Notes: generated by a model from the letters alone, not told the origin. A stretch of DNA of 64,000 nucleotides from an uncultured Lysobacter sp. (GCA_946480055.1 CAMLID010000007.1:1-64000), one strand, 5' to 3'. Positions 36,833 through 45,862 are shown, counted from the first letter of the stretch. A program made the numbers and translations.

Positions 36833-37753
36833 ATGCAGCCCTCGCCCGCCGCCGCCCGCCGTCACGCCGCGATCGCCCTCGCGGTCGCCGCCTTCGCCTA
36901 CCTGGGCTCGCTCTACGTCCTGCAGCGACTGCCCGGCGCAAGCCTGGCCGATCCGCTGTTCCTGTTCGGCGTGATCGGGCTGGCGTTCCCCGCATTGGCT
37001 TGGGTGCTGACCCGCAAGCCGCAGCATCCGCCGCGCGCGCAGGGCCGCTCGCGCCTGCCGGGCGTGCTGATCTATCTGGCGATGTTCTCGCTGCTGATCC
37101 TGGGCTGGGGCTTCAGCGCGCTCAACGAAGCCGTACCGGAAGACCCGGCGCAGTCGGTCGCCAAGCTCGCCTTGAAGCTGCTGACGATGGTGCTGCTGCC
37201 GGCCTGGCTGTTCCTGCGCCTGCGCGAGCGCGGCCCGGCGCCGTTCGGTGCGCGCCGGCTGTGGCTGGTGTTCGTGCTGATGTCGCTGGCCTATCTGGCG
37301 ATGCAGGCGGTGTTCGGACGCGGCCTGATGTCCCTGTCGCAACTCGCCCCGGCCGCGACCACCCTACTGTGGGCGATCCCGCTGTGCTGGGTCTGGCAGA
37401 CGCTGGAAGCGGGTCTGTGCGAGGAGCTCCTGTTCCGCCGCGTGCTGCAGGAACACGTCGCGCTCGCCACCGGCTCGCAGGTCGCGGCGATCGCCTGGGC
37501 CTCGCTGCTGTTCGGCCTGGCGCACGCGCCGGGCCTGTACCTGCGCGGCGCCAGCCTGCTCGAAGGCGTGGCCGAACCCACGCCGGGCTGGGCCGTCGCC
37601 TACTCGATCGCGATGATCGCGCCCGCCGGCATCGCCTTCGGCGTGCTGTGGGCGCGTACCCGTTCGCTGTGGCTGATCGTGCCGCTGCACGGCATGGTCG
37701 ATCTGATCCCGCAACTGGCGCCCTTCATCCGCGAGTGGACCGGCGTCGCCTGA
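36833..37753 (+). CDS. CPBP-family intramembrane glutamic protease
   Basis: A 306-aa membrane protein with about eight TM segments, starting at the ATG at 36833 (MQPSPAAARRHAAIALAV). The CPBP signature is present as CEELLFRRVL (EExxxR) and FGLAHAPG with the conserved His; a further Asn/His-type region lies in IVPLHGMVDLIPQ. In eukaryotes the family includes Rce1, which cleaves CAAX proteins; in bacteria many members have no known substrate and some serve bacteriocin immunity. The last codons run into a 17-bp tandem duplication (GCCTGAAGCG units at 37750-37770). Confidence 0.9.
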   Translation: MQPSPAAARRHAAIALAVAAFAYLGSLYVLQRLPGASLADPLFLFGVIGLAFPALAWVLTRKPQHPPRAQGRSRLPGVLIYLAMFSLLILGWGFSALNEAVPEDPAQSVAKLALKLLTMVLLPAWLFLRLRERGPAPFGARRLWLVFVLMSLAYLAMQAVFGRGLMSLSQLAPAATTLLWAIPLCWVWQTLEAGLCEELLFRRVLQEHVALATGSQVAAIAWASLLFGLAHAPGLYLRGASLLEGVAEPTPGWAVAYSIAMIAPAGIAFGVLWARTRSLWLIVPLHGMVDLIPQLAPFIREWTGVA

Positions 37754-37786
37754 AGCGCGCCGCGCCTGAAGCGTGCCGCGCCCGCG

Positions 37787-38767
37787 TCAGGCGATCGGCA
37801 GATCCTCGTCGGCGCGGCACAGGGCGTCGTGCAGTTGCCGGATTTCCTCGGCCTGGGAATCGATCGCGCCCGCATCGCCGAGAGTCTCGACGTAACGACA
37901 GGACGCGTGGCCCAGCGCCGCGGCCGCGTAATCGGCCAGCCACTGCCGGCGTTCCGGCAGCTCGGCCTGTTCCGGCGACCATACCGCGACGGTCGGTTTG
38001 ACCTTGCGCTTCATGCCGATACGCCACGGCTTCGGACTCACCCGTGCGCGGAAGCAGTTCTGCACCGCGCACATGGTCGCGTAGAGCCCGTCGGCGCCCA
38101 GCGCGCGAAAACTGTCGACGACCTCGGGCTCGCGCGGCGCGAAGCGGCGGTGCATCGCCAGCAGCCGGAAGCCGGCCGGGGTGCGGTAGACGCGCAGGTG
38201 CCAGTCCGGCCGCTGCGCCGCGAAAGCGCCGATGCGCTCGCGGGCGCGCCGCTCCGGCCCGCCGTTGGCGGCGTGCGCGCGTTTGCGCAGCCAGCCGACC
38301 ACGAACAAGGCCGCAATCAAGCCGGCGAAGAACGTACCGATGCCCAGTCCTATCGAGCGCTGCCACAGGCCCAGCGCCACCGCTGCGATCAGCACCAGGA
38401 CCACGGCGCGCCTGGACAGGCCGTCGTTGACCGGCTCGTCGAAGTCGACATCGACGAACAGCACATCCGGCGTGTTCAGGCACAGCGCGCCGTAGCTGTT
38501 GCGGGTGATCACCGCCTCGCCGTGGCGGTCGACGATCTCCTCGCGGATCGGCAGGCCCTGGGCGCCGCCGTAACCGACCTTGCGCTCGATGCGCGGCAGC
38601 TTTTCGCCGGCGACGACGCGATCGAAAGCTTCGCGCACGCGCGCCTGCGCATGCGCCTGGGCGTCGGCCAGGCTCACGTCCGACCAACCGAATCGGCGCA
38701 CCGTGACCTGGCGCCGGTGCGTACGCTGTTGCAGGCGCGCCTCGGCCCAATAGGCTGGAACGATCAT
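37787..38767 (-). CDS. Large membrane-associated hypothetical protein
   Basis: A 326-aa protein starting at the ATG at 38767. It has a soluble N-terminal ~105-residue part (MIVPAYWAEARLQQRTHRRQ...VGYGGAQGLPIREEI), two TM segments (RAVVLVLIAAVALGLWQRSI; IGTFFAGLIAALFVVGWLRK) and a C-terminal region with WHLRVYRTPAGFRLLAMHRR and CAVQNCFRARVSPKPWR. This domain also occurs in other Proteobacteria without a known function. The C-terminus is acidic (HDALCRADEDLPIA). I cannot assign a role. Confidence 0.8.
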   Translation of the reverse strand: MIVPAYWAEARLQQRTHRRQVTVRRFGWSDVSLADAQAHAQARVREAFDRVVAGEKLPRIERKVGYGGAQGLPIREEIVDRHGEAVITRNSYGALCLNTPDVLFVDVDFDEPVNDGLSRRAVVLVLIAAVALGLWQRSIGLGIGTFFAGLIAALFVVGWLRKRAHAANGGPERRARERIGAFAAQRPDWHLRVYRTPAGFRLLAMHRRFAPREPEVVDSFRALGADGLYATMCAVQNCFRARVSPKPWRIGMKRKVKPTVAVWSPEQAELPERRQWLADYAAAALGHASCRYVETLGDAGAIDSQAEEIRQLHDALCRADEDLPIA

Positions 38768-38948
38768 CCGCGAGCACCCTCCCCTTGAGTGGATCGCGAT
38801 TCTAGCCGCAGGTCGGGCGGCACGATCGGGCGGCACGGTCGGCCCGCTCGCGGCGCCTGCCGTGCACGCCGATGGCGAGCCCCGGTCACCTCGTCCCGGA
38901 CCGACGCGAATGCGGCCGGACGCGTCCTGAATCGGACACAAGTCACGT

Positions 38949-38954
38949 TATCAT
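38949..38954 (+). promoter_or_regulatory. Candidate -10 element for the structured leader
   Basis: The block CGTTATCATT (with TATCAT as a possible -10) occurs here and again 12 bp before the phosphodiesterase gene at 49604. No convincing -35 box lies 17 bp upstream, so this is a tentative call. Confidence 0.35.
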
Positions 38955-38960
38955 TGCCGT

Positions 38961-39102
38961 GTGAGTCGCCAGGGCGCCGGTCCGCCGTCGCCGCGCTCGC
39001 TTGGGGACCGACCGTCCGGCCGATGGCTATGCCGCCATCGCGCCTGCGGCCGGACGGGACGAACGGACTCCATCGGTGCCGGCATCGCGATGCCGGCTTT
39101 TT
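38961..39102 (+). ncRNA. Structured leader or small RNA ending in an intrinsic terminator
   Basis: Region from just after the -10-like TATCAT to the T-tract. The main stem pairs CCGTCCGGCCG (39012-39022) with CGGCCGGACGG (39047-39057), 11 bp perfect. Inside it, ATGGC (39023-39027) pairs with GCCAT (39034-39038). A bulge of CGCGCCTG separates the two on the 3' side. The terminator at 39078-39102 follows 21 bp later, and the CsgG-like start lies 28 bp after it. This is either an attenuator for the downstream gene or a self-contained sRNA. I see no ORF of coding character in it. Confidence 0.45.
39078..39102 (+). terminator. Intrinsic terminator just before the CsgG-like gene
   Basis: GCCGGCAT and ATGCCGGC pair over 8 bp around a CGCG loop, followed by TTTTT. 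It lies 28 bp before the start codon at 39131, so full transcription of the gene would need readthrough or a separate start. Confidence 0.85.
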
Positions 39103-39130
39103 CGTTAGTCGTTGAAGGAATAACCGCACA

Positions 39131-40111
39131 ATGAAGACCGCACACAGGGGAATTTCGCCCGGCAGCGCTACGCTGCTGGCCTGCGCACTGGGTTTGGGCC
39201 TGTCGCTGACCGCCACGCCCGCCTCGGCACAGCGCAAGAGCGCACAGGAACAACGCGCCGAGCAGACCGCGCAGATTCCGACCTGCACCAAGAGCCTGGG
39301 CACGATCTCGGTCATCGAGCCCGAAGATTCGGTCAACTGGTGGAGCGGCCAGCAGTTGCCCGCACCCAGCAAGCTGATCAAGGTGTTCGTCAGCAAGTCG
39401 CGCTGCTTCACCCTGGTCGATCGCGGCGCCGGCATGGACATGGCCATGCGCGAACGCGAATTGGCCTCCAGCGGCCAGCTGCGCGGCCGTTCCAACGTCG
39501 GCAAGGGCCAGATCAAGGCCGCCGACTACGTGCTGGTACCGGACCTGATCGCGCAGAACAACGATGCCGGCGGTAACGCCATCGGCGGCCTGCTCGGTGG
39601 TCTGATCGGCGGCAAGGCCGGCCAGGTCGCGGGTAACCTCAACTTCCGCAAGAAGACCGCGGACGTGGTCCTGACCCTGACCGACGTACGCTCGTCCGAG
39701 CAGGTCGCTATGGCCGAAGGCCACGCCAAGAAGACCGATATCGGCTTCGGCGCCAGCGGCGCGCTGTGGGGCAGCAGCGGCCTGGGTGGCGCCGGCGTGT
39801 CCGGTTACGCCAACACCGAACTCGGTCAGGTCATCACCCTGGCTTATCTGCAGGCCTACACCGAGCTGGTCGGCGAACTCGGCGGCGTGTCCGGCAATGC
39901 TTCGGCGTCCAACGCCCAGCAGGCCGTCACCGTGGTCAAGCCCGGCCGCCTGTACACCGATGCCAGCGGCAAGGGCAAGGTGGTTCGCTCGCTCGACGTC
40001 GGCATGATGCTTTACCCCACCGGCAACAAGAAGGGCACGATGTGGGAAGTCGAGGACGAGATGGGCAACAAGGGCTGGGTGTCTTCGCTCGCGCTCGAAC
40101 TGTCCAAGTAA
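39131..40111 (+). CDS. CsgG/HfaB-like secreted protein with a C-terminal SH3 domain
   Basis: A 326-aa exported protein. The signal peptide ends near ATPASAQ (residue ~34) without a lipobox, unlike CsgG itself. Residues ~50-245 match the CsgG/HfaB-like fold (KLIKVFVSKSRCFTLVDRGA, YVLVPDLIAQN, ADVVLTLTDVRSSEQVAMAE). Gly-rich stretches GGNAIGGLLGGLIGGKAGQV and SGALWGSSGLGGAGVSGYAN follow. Residues ~265-326 are a bacterial SH3 domain (VVKPGRLYTDASGKGKVVRS; WEVEDEMGNKGWVSSLALEL). CsgG-type proteins form outer-membrane secretion or adhesion complexes, but neighbouring genes give no partner. Confidence 0.88.
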   Translation: MKTAHRGISPGSATLLACALGLGLSLTATPASAQRKSAQEQRAEQTAQIPTCTKSLGTISVIEPEDSVNWWSGQQLPAPSKLIKVFVSKSRCFTLVDRGAGMDMAMRERELASSGQLRGRSNVGKGQIKAADYVLVPDLIAQNNDAGGNAIGGLLGGLIGGKAGQVAGNLNFRKKTADVVLTLTDVRSSEQVAMAEGHAKKTDIGFGASGALWGSSGLGGAGVSGYANTELGQVITLAYLQAYTELVGELGGVSGNASASNAQQAVTVVKPGRLYTDASGKGKVVRSLDVGMMLYPTGNKKGTMWEVEDEMGNKGWVSSLALELSK

Positions 40112-40137
40112 GTCCGTCGCCATCGCGATCGAGCAGG

Positions 40138-40159
40138 GGCCGCCGCAGGGCGGCCTTTT
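40138..40159 (+). terminator. Terminator after the CsgG-like gene
   Basis: GGCCGCC and GGCGGCC pair over 7 bp around a GCAG loop, followed by TTTT. Confidence 0.8.
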
Positions 40160-40207
40160 GCTTTGCGGCGGCGCGTCACCGTTCGGATCGAGGTGTGGAG
40201 CGTCGCT

Positions 40208-41368
40208 TCAGCGCTCCGGCCAATGCCAGGCGGGCGCGTCGAGCAGACCCTGCCCGGCCAGAACGCTGCGGCTCATCGACTTCTCCAGCCGCAGCGTGTT
40301 GCAGTCGGGCTCCTGTTCCAGCGCAGAGATCAGCCGCGACGCATGCGAGACCACCCAGACCTGGGTACGCCGCGACGCATGCGCGATCAAGCGCGCCAGG
40401 GCCGGCAGCAGGTCGGGATGCAGGCTGGTCTCGGGCTCGTTGAGCACCATCAGCGGCGGCGGCCGCGGCGTATGCAGGGCCGCGATCCACAGCAGGTAGC
40501 GCAGGGTGCCGTCGGACAGCTCGGCCGCCGACAGCGGCCGCAGCAGACCGTGCTGGCTGAATTGCAGGCTGAAACGGCCGTCCTCGCCGATCACGTCCAC
40601 GCGCGCGCCCGGGAACGCGTCGGCGACCGCCACATCGAGCGCGCGCGGATCGCCGAGTTCGACGATGGTCTGCCAGGCCGCGGCGAGGTCGCGGCCGTCG
40701 TGGCTCAGCACCGGCGTGCGCGTGCCCAGTTGCGGCAGCCGTGCCGGCGACTCGCCGTCGGCACGAAAGTGATCGTAGAAGCGCCAGCCGCGGATGGTCT
40801 CGCGCAAGCTCAGCACCTCCGGTGCACCGACGGGGTCGGCGATCTGGCCGTACAGGCTTTCGTAGGCGTTGAGGTGTCCGGCCACCGTGCGCCAGCCGCG
40901 GCCATCGCGTACGCGCGCCACCGCACCGCGGCGATCGACCAGCAGATTGGCTGGACGCAGGAAGGGCCCGCTCCAGATCACTTCGCGCTTGATCTCCGGA
41001 TCGAGCGAGAATGCCGACTGCGACGGCGCCGGCAGACCGAGGTCGATCGCATAGCCGAATTCGTCGCTGGCGAAGCCCAGGCGCAAGGACACCGCATTCT
41101 GGCGCGGCCCACCCTGCACCGGCACTTCGCCGCGTTGCATGCGTGCCGAGTGTTGCTCCGGCCCTGCCCACAGCGTGGAACGCAGCCCACCTTCGCGCGC
41201 CAGCGCCGGCACCACCCCGCCCTGCGCGGTTTCGGCGAGCAGGCGCAGCGCCCGGTACAGGTTCGACTTGCCGCTGCCGTTGGCGCCGGTCACCAGGTTC
41301 AAACGCCCCATCGGCACGACCAACTCGTGCAGGGAACGGTAATGGGCGATCGCGAGTGTCGTCAGCAT
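40208..41368 (-). CDS. AAA-type ATPase (COG4637-like)
   Basis: A 386-aa protein starting at the ATG at 41368 (MLTTLAIAHYRSLHEL). It has Walker A GANGSGKSN at residues 28-36, a long middle insertion, LSDGTLRYLLWIAALHTP before the Walker B-like LMVLNEPETSLHPDLL (with Asn where most have Asp) and a histidine switch in VVSHASRL. These are SMC/RecF-like ABC ATPases of the OLD/COG4637 group, found widely as solitary genes; their substrates are mostly unknown. No nuclease domain (TOPRIM) follows, so it is not an OLD nuclease. Confidence 0.9.
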   Translation of the reverse strand: MLTTLAIAHYRSLHELVVPMGRLNLVTGANGSGKSNLYRALRLLAETAQGGVVPALAREGGLRSTLWAGPEQHSARMQRGEVPVQGGPRQNAVSLRLGFASDEFGYAIDLGLPAPSQSAFSLDPEIKREVIWSGPFLRPANLLVDRRGAVARVRDGRGWRTVAGHLNAYESLYGQIADPVGAPEVLSLRETIRGWRFYDHFRADGESPARLPQLGTRTPVLSHDGRDLAAAWQTIVELGDPRALDVAVADAFPGARVDVIGEDGRFSLQFSQHGLLRPLSAAELSDGTLRYLLWIAALHTPRPPPLMVLNEPETSLHPDLLPALARLIAHASRRTQVWVVSHASRLISALEQEPDCNTLRLEKSMSRSVLAGQGLLDAPAWHWPER

Positions 41369-41545
41369 GGCCGCATGGGTATCGAATCGAAGGGGAGTGT
41401 TGCGCATTGGAGCCGGCGCGTATCGCAGATACTGCGACACGTCGGTAGTCGCGGCCATGTTTCATCCGGTCTTAAACCATGGAGTGGCATGTTTTGCGCG
41501 CCAGCCCACCACGGCTGCGCACCTGCCCGCAGACACGGAGGATGT

Positions 41546-41905
41546 ATGAGCTACGTCGATGGTTTCGTCCTGGCGGTACCGCGCAAGAACCTGGCCGCCT
41601 ACAAGCGCCTGGCTCGTAAGTCCGGCAAGGTCTGGCGCGAGCACGGCGCCCTGGCCTACGTCGAATGCGTCGGCGACGACGTCAAGCCCGGCAAGGTCAC
41701 CTCGTTCCCGCAGGCGGTGAAGCTCAAGGCCGACGAAGTCGTGGTGTTTTCCTGGGTCGTGTACAAATCGCGCGCGCAGCGCGACCGGATCCTGGAAAAG
41801 GTCATGAAGGACCCGCGTCTGGCCGACACCATGGACCCGAAGAAACTGCCCTTCGACGGCATGCGCATGTTCTGGGGTGGCTTCAAGACCATCCTCGAGC
41901 TGTGA
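41546..41905 (+). CDS. DUF1428 (YbaA-like) protein
   Basis: A 119-aa cytoplasmic protein with SD GGAGGA (41537-41542) before its ATG at 41546. Family marks are MSYVDGFVLAVPRKNLAAYK and YVECVGDDVKPGKVTSFPQA, with FSWVVYKSRAQRDRI and PFDGMRMFWGGFKTI. DUF1428 proteins (YbaA in E. coli) are of unknown function, with a ferredoxin-like (dimeric alpha-beta barrel) fold. Confidence 0.93.
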   Translation: MSYVDGFVLAVPRKNLAAYKRLARKSGKVWREHGALAYVECVGDDVKPGKVTSFPQAVKLKADEVVVFSWVVYKSRAQRDRILEKVMKDPRLADTMDPKKLPFDGMRMFWGGFKTILEL

Positions 41906-42020
41906 TCACCGGATATGCGCCGGCCGCGCCGCATCCGGCGCGGCCGGCTGCCGCGCGCCTTTACCGGCCGCCGCGGGACTGAAACAATCGAGCGCAATCG
42001 CAAAGCCGTCGGGAGAACGG

Positions 42021-43490
42021 ATGCGCTCGACACGCCACCTGCTGCTCGCACTGCTGCTAACGCCAGGGCTGTCCGCCTGCCAACCCGCAGACCCTGAAGC
42101 TGCGCATGACGATACCGGCCGCATCGCGTTCGCCGACGCCGCCGCGACCCGGGTCAGCAGCGAACGCGCGCCGCTGCCGGCGCGCTACGCCGCCGCCCTG
42201 CCCGAGACCATCGCCGATCTGGAGCACTGGTGGGACGATCACGAGCGCTTCCCGCCGCCGTCGCATGCGATCGATGGCGTCGTCAGCGGCGATGCCGGTT
42301 GGATCGGCCGCCTGCGCCGCAGCGCCGAACGCGTACCCGCCGGCGAAATGCGACGCTGGGCGGCGATCTGGCAGGACAAGCTGGAGTATCGCGACGTGCG
42401 ACCGGCGTTCTGCACTTCGACGCGCGCGATCGCCGCCGAACCCGACTCGACCCTCCGTCGCGCGCTGATGCCCGCGTTCGCCAAGCACTGCGCCGGTCCG
42501 GAAGATGCCGCGGCGGTGTTGCGCAACGACACGCCGGACGCGGCCGTACTCGACTACTACAGCCAGGACCGACAGAACGGCGGCCAACGCCCGGCGTTCG
42601 GGCAACGACTCGCGCGCGCCGCGCGCAACGTCTTCCAGGGCGACGACGAGCAAGCCGCGCGACGGGCGGCCTTCGCGCTGGCCGAACTGCACCAGCCCGA
42701 AGCCGATGCCACGCTGCTGACCCTGCACAGCGAGATCCGCGACCAAGAACGCGCCGACCAGGTCGCGATGGCCTTCCTCCGCTCCGACAGCAGCCCCGGC
42801 CACACCCAGGCGCAACTGGCCTGCACGCGTCGACCGCAGGACCCGATGTGCGAAGAACTACGCAAGCCCAAGCCAACGGTGGCTACGCAATCGCATAAGG
42901 CCCCCGACCGGCCGCCTCCGGCGAAAGTCCGCGCGCGTATCGAACAACTGCAGAACCAGGGCTTCGCGCGCGTGGGCGACATCGACCCGAGCAAGCTGGA
43001 AAGCGAGGATGCGGTCGCAGTGCTGCAGGCCGCCGGCTACGCGCATTGGTTCGATGTCGAAACCGGGGAATTCCCCAACCAGCACGACGGCCTGCTGCGC
43101 GAACTGGCCGAGCTGGTGCGGCCTACGCTGGACGGTGTCGTGTTCGAGGAGGTCGCGCCGAGCGACGACGAAGGCCCGTACCAGCTGTTCGCCTACGCCG
43201 ACGGCATGCGCTACCGCACCCAGGCCGAGAACCACGGCGACTGGTACGACGTCGACGCCGTGCTGCGCCTGCTCGATGCGCTGTTGCAGGCGCGCAAGTC
43301 CTCCGACCGCTACCTCGCCCTCGACACCGGCGACCAGACCCTGGTCGTGGTCGGCGGCCCGCGCCGCGCGATCGACGCCGCGCTGGCGCAGAAGCTGCTC
43401 GTCCCTGGCGACCCGGCCGAGGCCGAGCGCGCGGGCAAGGCCTTCGAAGCGCAGGTGCTGGATCAGCTGCGAGACGGATCAGGCAAGTGA
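42021..43490 (+). CDS. Lipoprotein of unknown function
   Basis: A 489-aa protein with an SD-like GGGAGA before the ATG at 42021 and a lipoprotein signal (LLLALLLTPGLSAC, C20). The mature part alternates helical Ala/Arg-rich stretches with short acidic loops (ADLEHWWDDHERFPPPS; EEVAPSDDEGPYQLFAYADG; YDVDAVLRLLDALLQARKSS). No known domain is recognised. It may be an outer-membrane lipoprotein of Lysobacter-specific type. Confidence 0.75.
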   Translation: MRSTRHLLLALLLTPGLSACQPADPEAAHDDTGRIAFADAAATRVSSERAPLPARYAAALPETIADLEHWWDDHERFPPPSHAIDGVVSGDAGWIGRLRRSAERVPAGEMRRWAAIWQDKLEYRDVRPAFCTSTRAIAAEPDSTLRRALMPAFAKHCAGPEDAAAVLRNDTPDAAVLDYYSQDRQNGGQRPAFGQRLARAARNVFQGDDEQAARRAAFALAELHQPEADATLLTLHSEIRDQERADQVAMAFLRSDSSPGHTQAQLACTRRPQDPMCEELRKPKPTVATQSHKAPDRPPPAKVRARIEQLQNQGFARVGDIDPSKLESEDAVAVLQAAGYAHWFDVETGEFPNQHDGLLRELAELVRPTLDGVVFEEVAPSDDEGPYQLFAYADGMRYRTQAENHGDWYDVDAVLRLLDALLQARKSSDRYLALDTGDQTLVVVGGPRRAIDAALAQKLLVPGDPAEAERAGKAFEAQVLDQLRDGSGK

Positions 43491-43512
43491 GGCCCCAGCG
43501 CTGAACGCGCGA

Positions 43513-43534
43513 ACGGCCCGCGAACGCGGGCCGT
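43513..43534. terminator. Weak bidirectional hairpin between the lipoprotein and MATE genes
   Basis: ACGGCCCGC and GCGGGCCGT pair over 9 bp around GAAC. It lies between two convergent genes but has no T-tract, so termination is uncertain. Confidence 0.5.
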
Positions 43535-43574
43535 CCTCGCTTGCCGTTGCGGCCAACCGACGCGAAACGCCGGC

Positions 43575-45017
43575 CTAGACCTGCACGGTCTTCCAGCGCC
43601 CACGCGTGAACAGCCACAGCGTGAACAGGCCCACCGAGGTCTCCGAGACGAACACGGCCCAGAACACGCCCGAATGCTGCCAGTTCAGGGATATGGCCAA
43701 GAAGTACGACAGCGGAATCTGGATCATCCAGAAGAACACTACGTTGATCTTGGTCGGCGTCATCGTGTCGCCGGCGCCGTTGAAGGCCTGCACAGTGACC
43801 ATCCACCAGCCGTACACGAAGAACGAGTACGACAGGATCCGCAGCCATTCCGCGCCGATCGCCACGACCTTCGCGTCTTCGGTGAAGAAGCCGACCAGCT
43901 GGCTCGGGAACAGGAAGAACAGCACCGACACGATCATCAGGTAGGCCATGTTGTACCAACCGATGCGCCACACCGAGGCTTCCGCGCGTTCGGGCTGCTC
44001 GGCGCCCAGGTTCTGGCCGACCAGCGTCGCTGCCGCGTTGGACATGCCCCATGCCGGCATCATCGTGAACATCATGATCCGTATCGCGATGGTGGCGCCC
44101 GCCACCGCCTCGCTGCCGACGCTGGCCAGGATGCGCATCAGGAAGATCCACGAGGTCATCGCCACGATCATCTGGCCGATGCCGCCCAGCGAGGTGCGCA
44201 CGATGTGCCAGAGCACCGCGCCCTGCCAGGCCAGATGCGCGGCCGTCACCCGGATGTGCTTGCCGCCGTGGAACAGCACCCACAACTGGAACAGCACGCC
44301 GATCCCGCGGCCGATATTGGTGGCGATGGCGGCGCCCTCGATGCCCATGGCCGGCACCGGTCCCAGGCCGAAGATCAGCAAGGGGCACAGCAGGATATTC
44401 AAACCGTTCGACAGCCACAGCACGCGCATCGCGATGGCCGCGTCGCCGGCGCCGCGAAAGATCGCATTGATCACGAACAGCAGCACGATCACCGCGTTTC
44501 CGCCCAGCATCCATTGCGTGTAGCGATAGCCGTGCTCGATGCTCCAGGCGTCGGCGCCCATCAGCCGCAGCAGGTCCTGCGCATAGACGATGCCGACCAG
44601 CGCGGGCGCCACCGACACCAGCAGCGCGACCAGAATCGCCTGCACCGCGGTCACCGCAGCCTGCTCGCGCTTGCCCTCGCCGATCCGGCGTGCCACCACC
44701 GCGGTCACCGCCATCGCCAGGCCCATCGCCACGGCGTACAGCAGGAACAAGTAGCTTTCGGTCAGCCCCACCGTCGCCACCGCCGAAGGCCCGAGCTTGG
44801 CGACGAAGAAGATGTCGACGACCGCGAAGGTGGACTCCAGCACCAGTTCCAGCACCATCGGCACCGCCAGCAGGAACACCGCCCGCCGCATCGGGATCTT
44901 GGTGTAGTCGGCGTTGGTGCCGCGCACGGCCTCGCGTATTTCGCTCCACAGCGAGCCGGTGGGCACATGCGGGGTAGCCGTGTCGGACTCTGGGGCGGTT
45001 GGGGTTGGCTGACTCAT
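43575..45017 (-). CDS. MATE-family multidrug efflux transporter
   Basis: A 480-aa inner-membrane protein with about twelve TM helices. MATE pumps export drugs or metabolites using Na+ or H+ gradients. Family blocks include LELVLESTFAVVDIFFVAKL near residue 60, VINAIFRGAGDAAIAMRVLW, and VQAFNGAGDTMTPTKINVVF in the second half (the paired GAGD elements of the two repeats). It starts at the ATG at 45017; a 9-bp inverted repeat at 45062-45087 lies upstream. Confidence 0.94.
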   Translation of the reverse strand: MSQPTPTAPESDTATPHVPTGSLWSEIREAVRGTNADYTKIPMRRAVFLLAVPMVLELVLESTFAVVDIFFVAKLGPSAVATVGLTESYLFLLYAVAMGLAMAVTAVVARRIGEGKREQAAVTAVQAILVALLVSVAPALVGIVYAQDLLRLMGADAWSIEHGYRYTQWMLGGNAVIVLLFVINAIFRGAGDAAIAMRVLWLSNGLNILLCPLLIFGLGPVPAMGIEGAAIATNIGRGIGVLFQLWVLFHGGKHIRVTAAHLAWQGAVLWHIVRTSLGGIGQMIVAMTSWIFLMRILASVGSEAVAGATIAIRIMMFTMMPAWGMSNAAATLVGQNLGAEQPERAEASVWRIGWYNMAYLMIVSVLFFLFPSQLVGFFTEDAKVVAIGAEWLRILSYSFFVYGWWMVTVQAFNGAGDTMTPTKINVVFFWMIQIPLSYFLAISLNWQHSGVFWAVFVSETSVGLFTLWLFTRGRWKTVQV

Positions 45018-45388
45018 CGGGACCTATCCATGCGCTGGAGGGACGGGAGTACGGCGGAGGCCGTCGTACCGGACTACTGGTACGACGAACCAGGGGCGGC
45101 GAATTCGACATGCGGGGGACCAATCCGCCGTTGGTCGTCCCATACTCGACCAATAGCCCATGCATCCTGCCGCGTCGCCGTCTCAGAGGCTGGGACGGCC
45201 GCCCTATTCAGCTAGATTTCGATGGAGACGAACACTGTCGGATAGTTTGAAGCGTCGCATCGCGCCGGGTGTGTTCGGACGTCGCACACGTCGGAGCCAC
45301 GAGGAAAAGGATACAGATCCAATGTCGATCCTGGCCCCACTCGTTCGTCGAAGATAGTGAGGGCTACACCTCGCCTAGGAGACTATCG
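45018..45388. other. Intergenic region without a gene (371 bp)
   Basis: It contains no supported ORF. Its main feature is the inverted repeat at 45062-45087. The rest is open sequence before the AHSA1-like gene, including AT-richer stretches around 45210-45245 that may carry its promoter. Confidence 0.5.
45062..45087. promoter_or_regulatory. Inverted repeat upstream of the MATE gene (possible operator)
   Basis: CGTCGTACC and GGTACGACG form a perfect 9-bp dyad around an 8-bp centre (GGACTACT). It lies 45 bp before the MATE start. It resembles a repressor operator; no regulator gene is adjacent. Confidence 0.4.
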
Positions 45389-45832
45389 ATGACCGGCACC
45401 GTCCGTTTGCACCGCGTTCTCACCACCCCGCCCGAGCGCGTGTACCGCGCGTTCCTAGACGCCGCCGCGCTCTCCAAGTGGCTGCCGCCCGATGGTTTCA
45501 CCTGCACCGTGCACGAGCTGGACGCGCGGGTCGGCGGCAAATACCGGATGAGCTTCACCAATTTCTCGACCGGCAACGGCCACAGCTTCGGCGGCACTTA
45601 CCTGGAGCTGGTGCCGAACGAACGCATCGTCCACGACGACCGCTTCGACTCCCCCGACTTGCCCGGCACCATGGTCACCACGATCAGCCTACGCGCCGTG
45701 TCCTGCGGCACCGAGCTGCAGGTGGTTCAGGAAGGCATTCCCGACGTGATCCCGGCCGAGCAGTGCTACCTCGGATGGCAGGAATCGCTGACCCTGCTGG
45801 AACGGCTGGTCGAGCCGACCATTCCCGAGTGA
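45389..45832 (+). CDS. AHSA1/SRPBCC-like protein
   Basis: A 147-aa cytoplasmic protein with an SD-like AGGAGA before its ATG at 45389. It is an AHSA1-type (Aha1-like) SRPBCC protein: TVRLHRVLTTPPERVYRAFL opens the fold, with PDGFTCTVHELDARVGG and GGTYLELVPNERIVHDDRFD, and WQESLTLLERLVE at the end. Such proteins bind hydrophobic ligands, and many bacterial members have no known role. Confidence 0.92.
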   Translation: MTGTVRLHRVLTTPPERVYRAFLDAAALSKWLPPDGFTCTVHELDARVGGKYRMSFTNFSTGNGHSFGGTYLELVPNERIVHDDRFDSPDLPGTMVTTISLRAVSCGTELQVVQEGIPDVIPAEQCYLGWQESLTLLERLVEPTIPE

Positions 45833-45862
45833 GCGCGGCGCAACATTCCGACCGCTGAAACG

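Noticed and set aside
41458..41458. Extended start for the COG4637-like ATPase
   Set aside because: The conserved N-terminus starts at the ATG at 41368. The 30 residues before it show no conservation.
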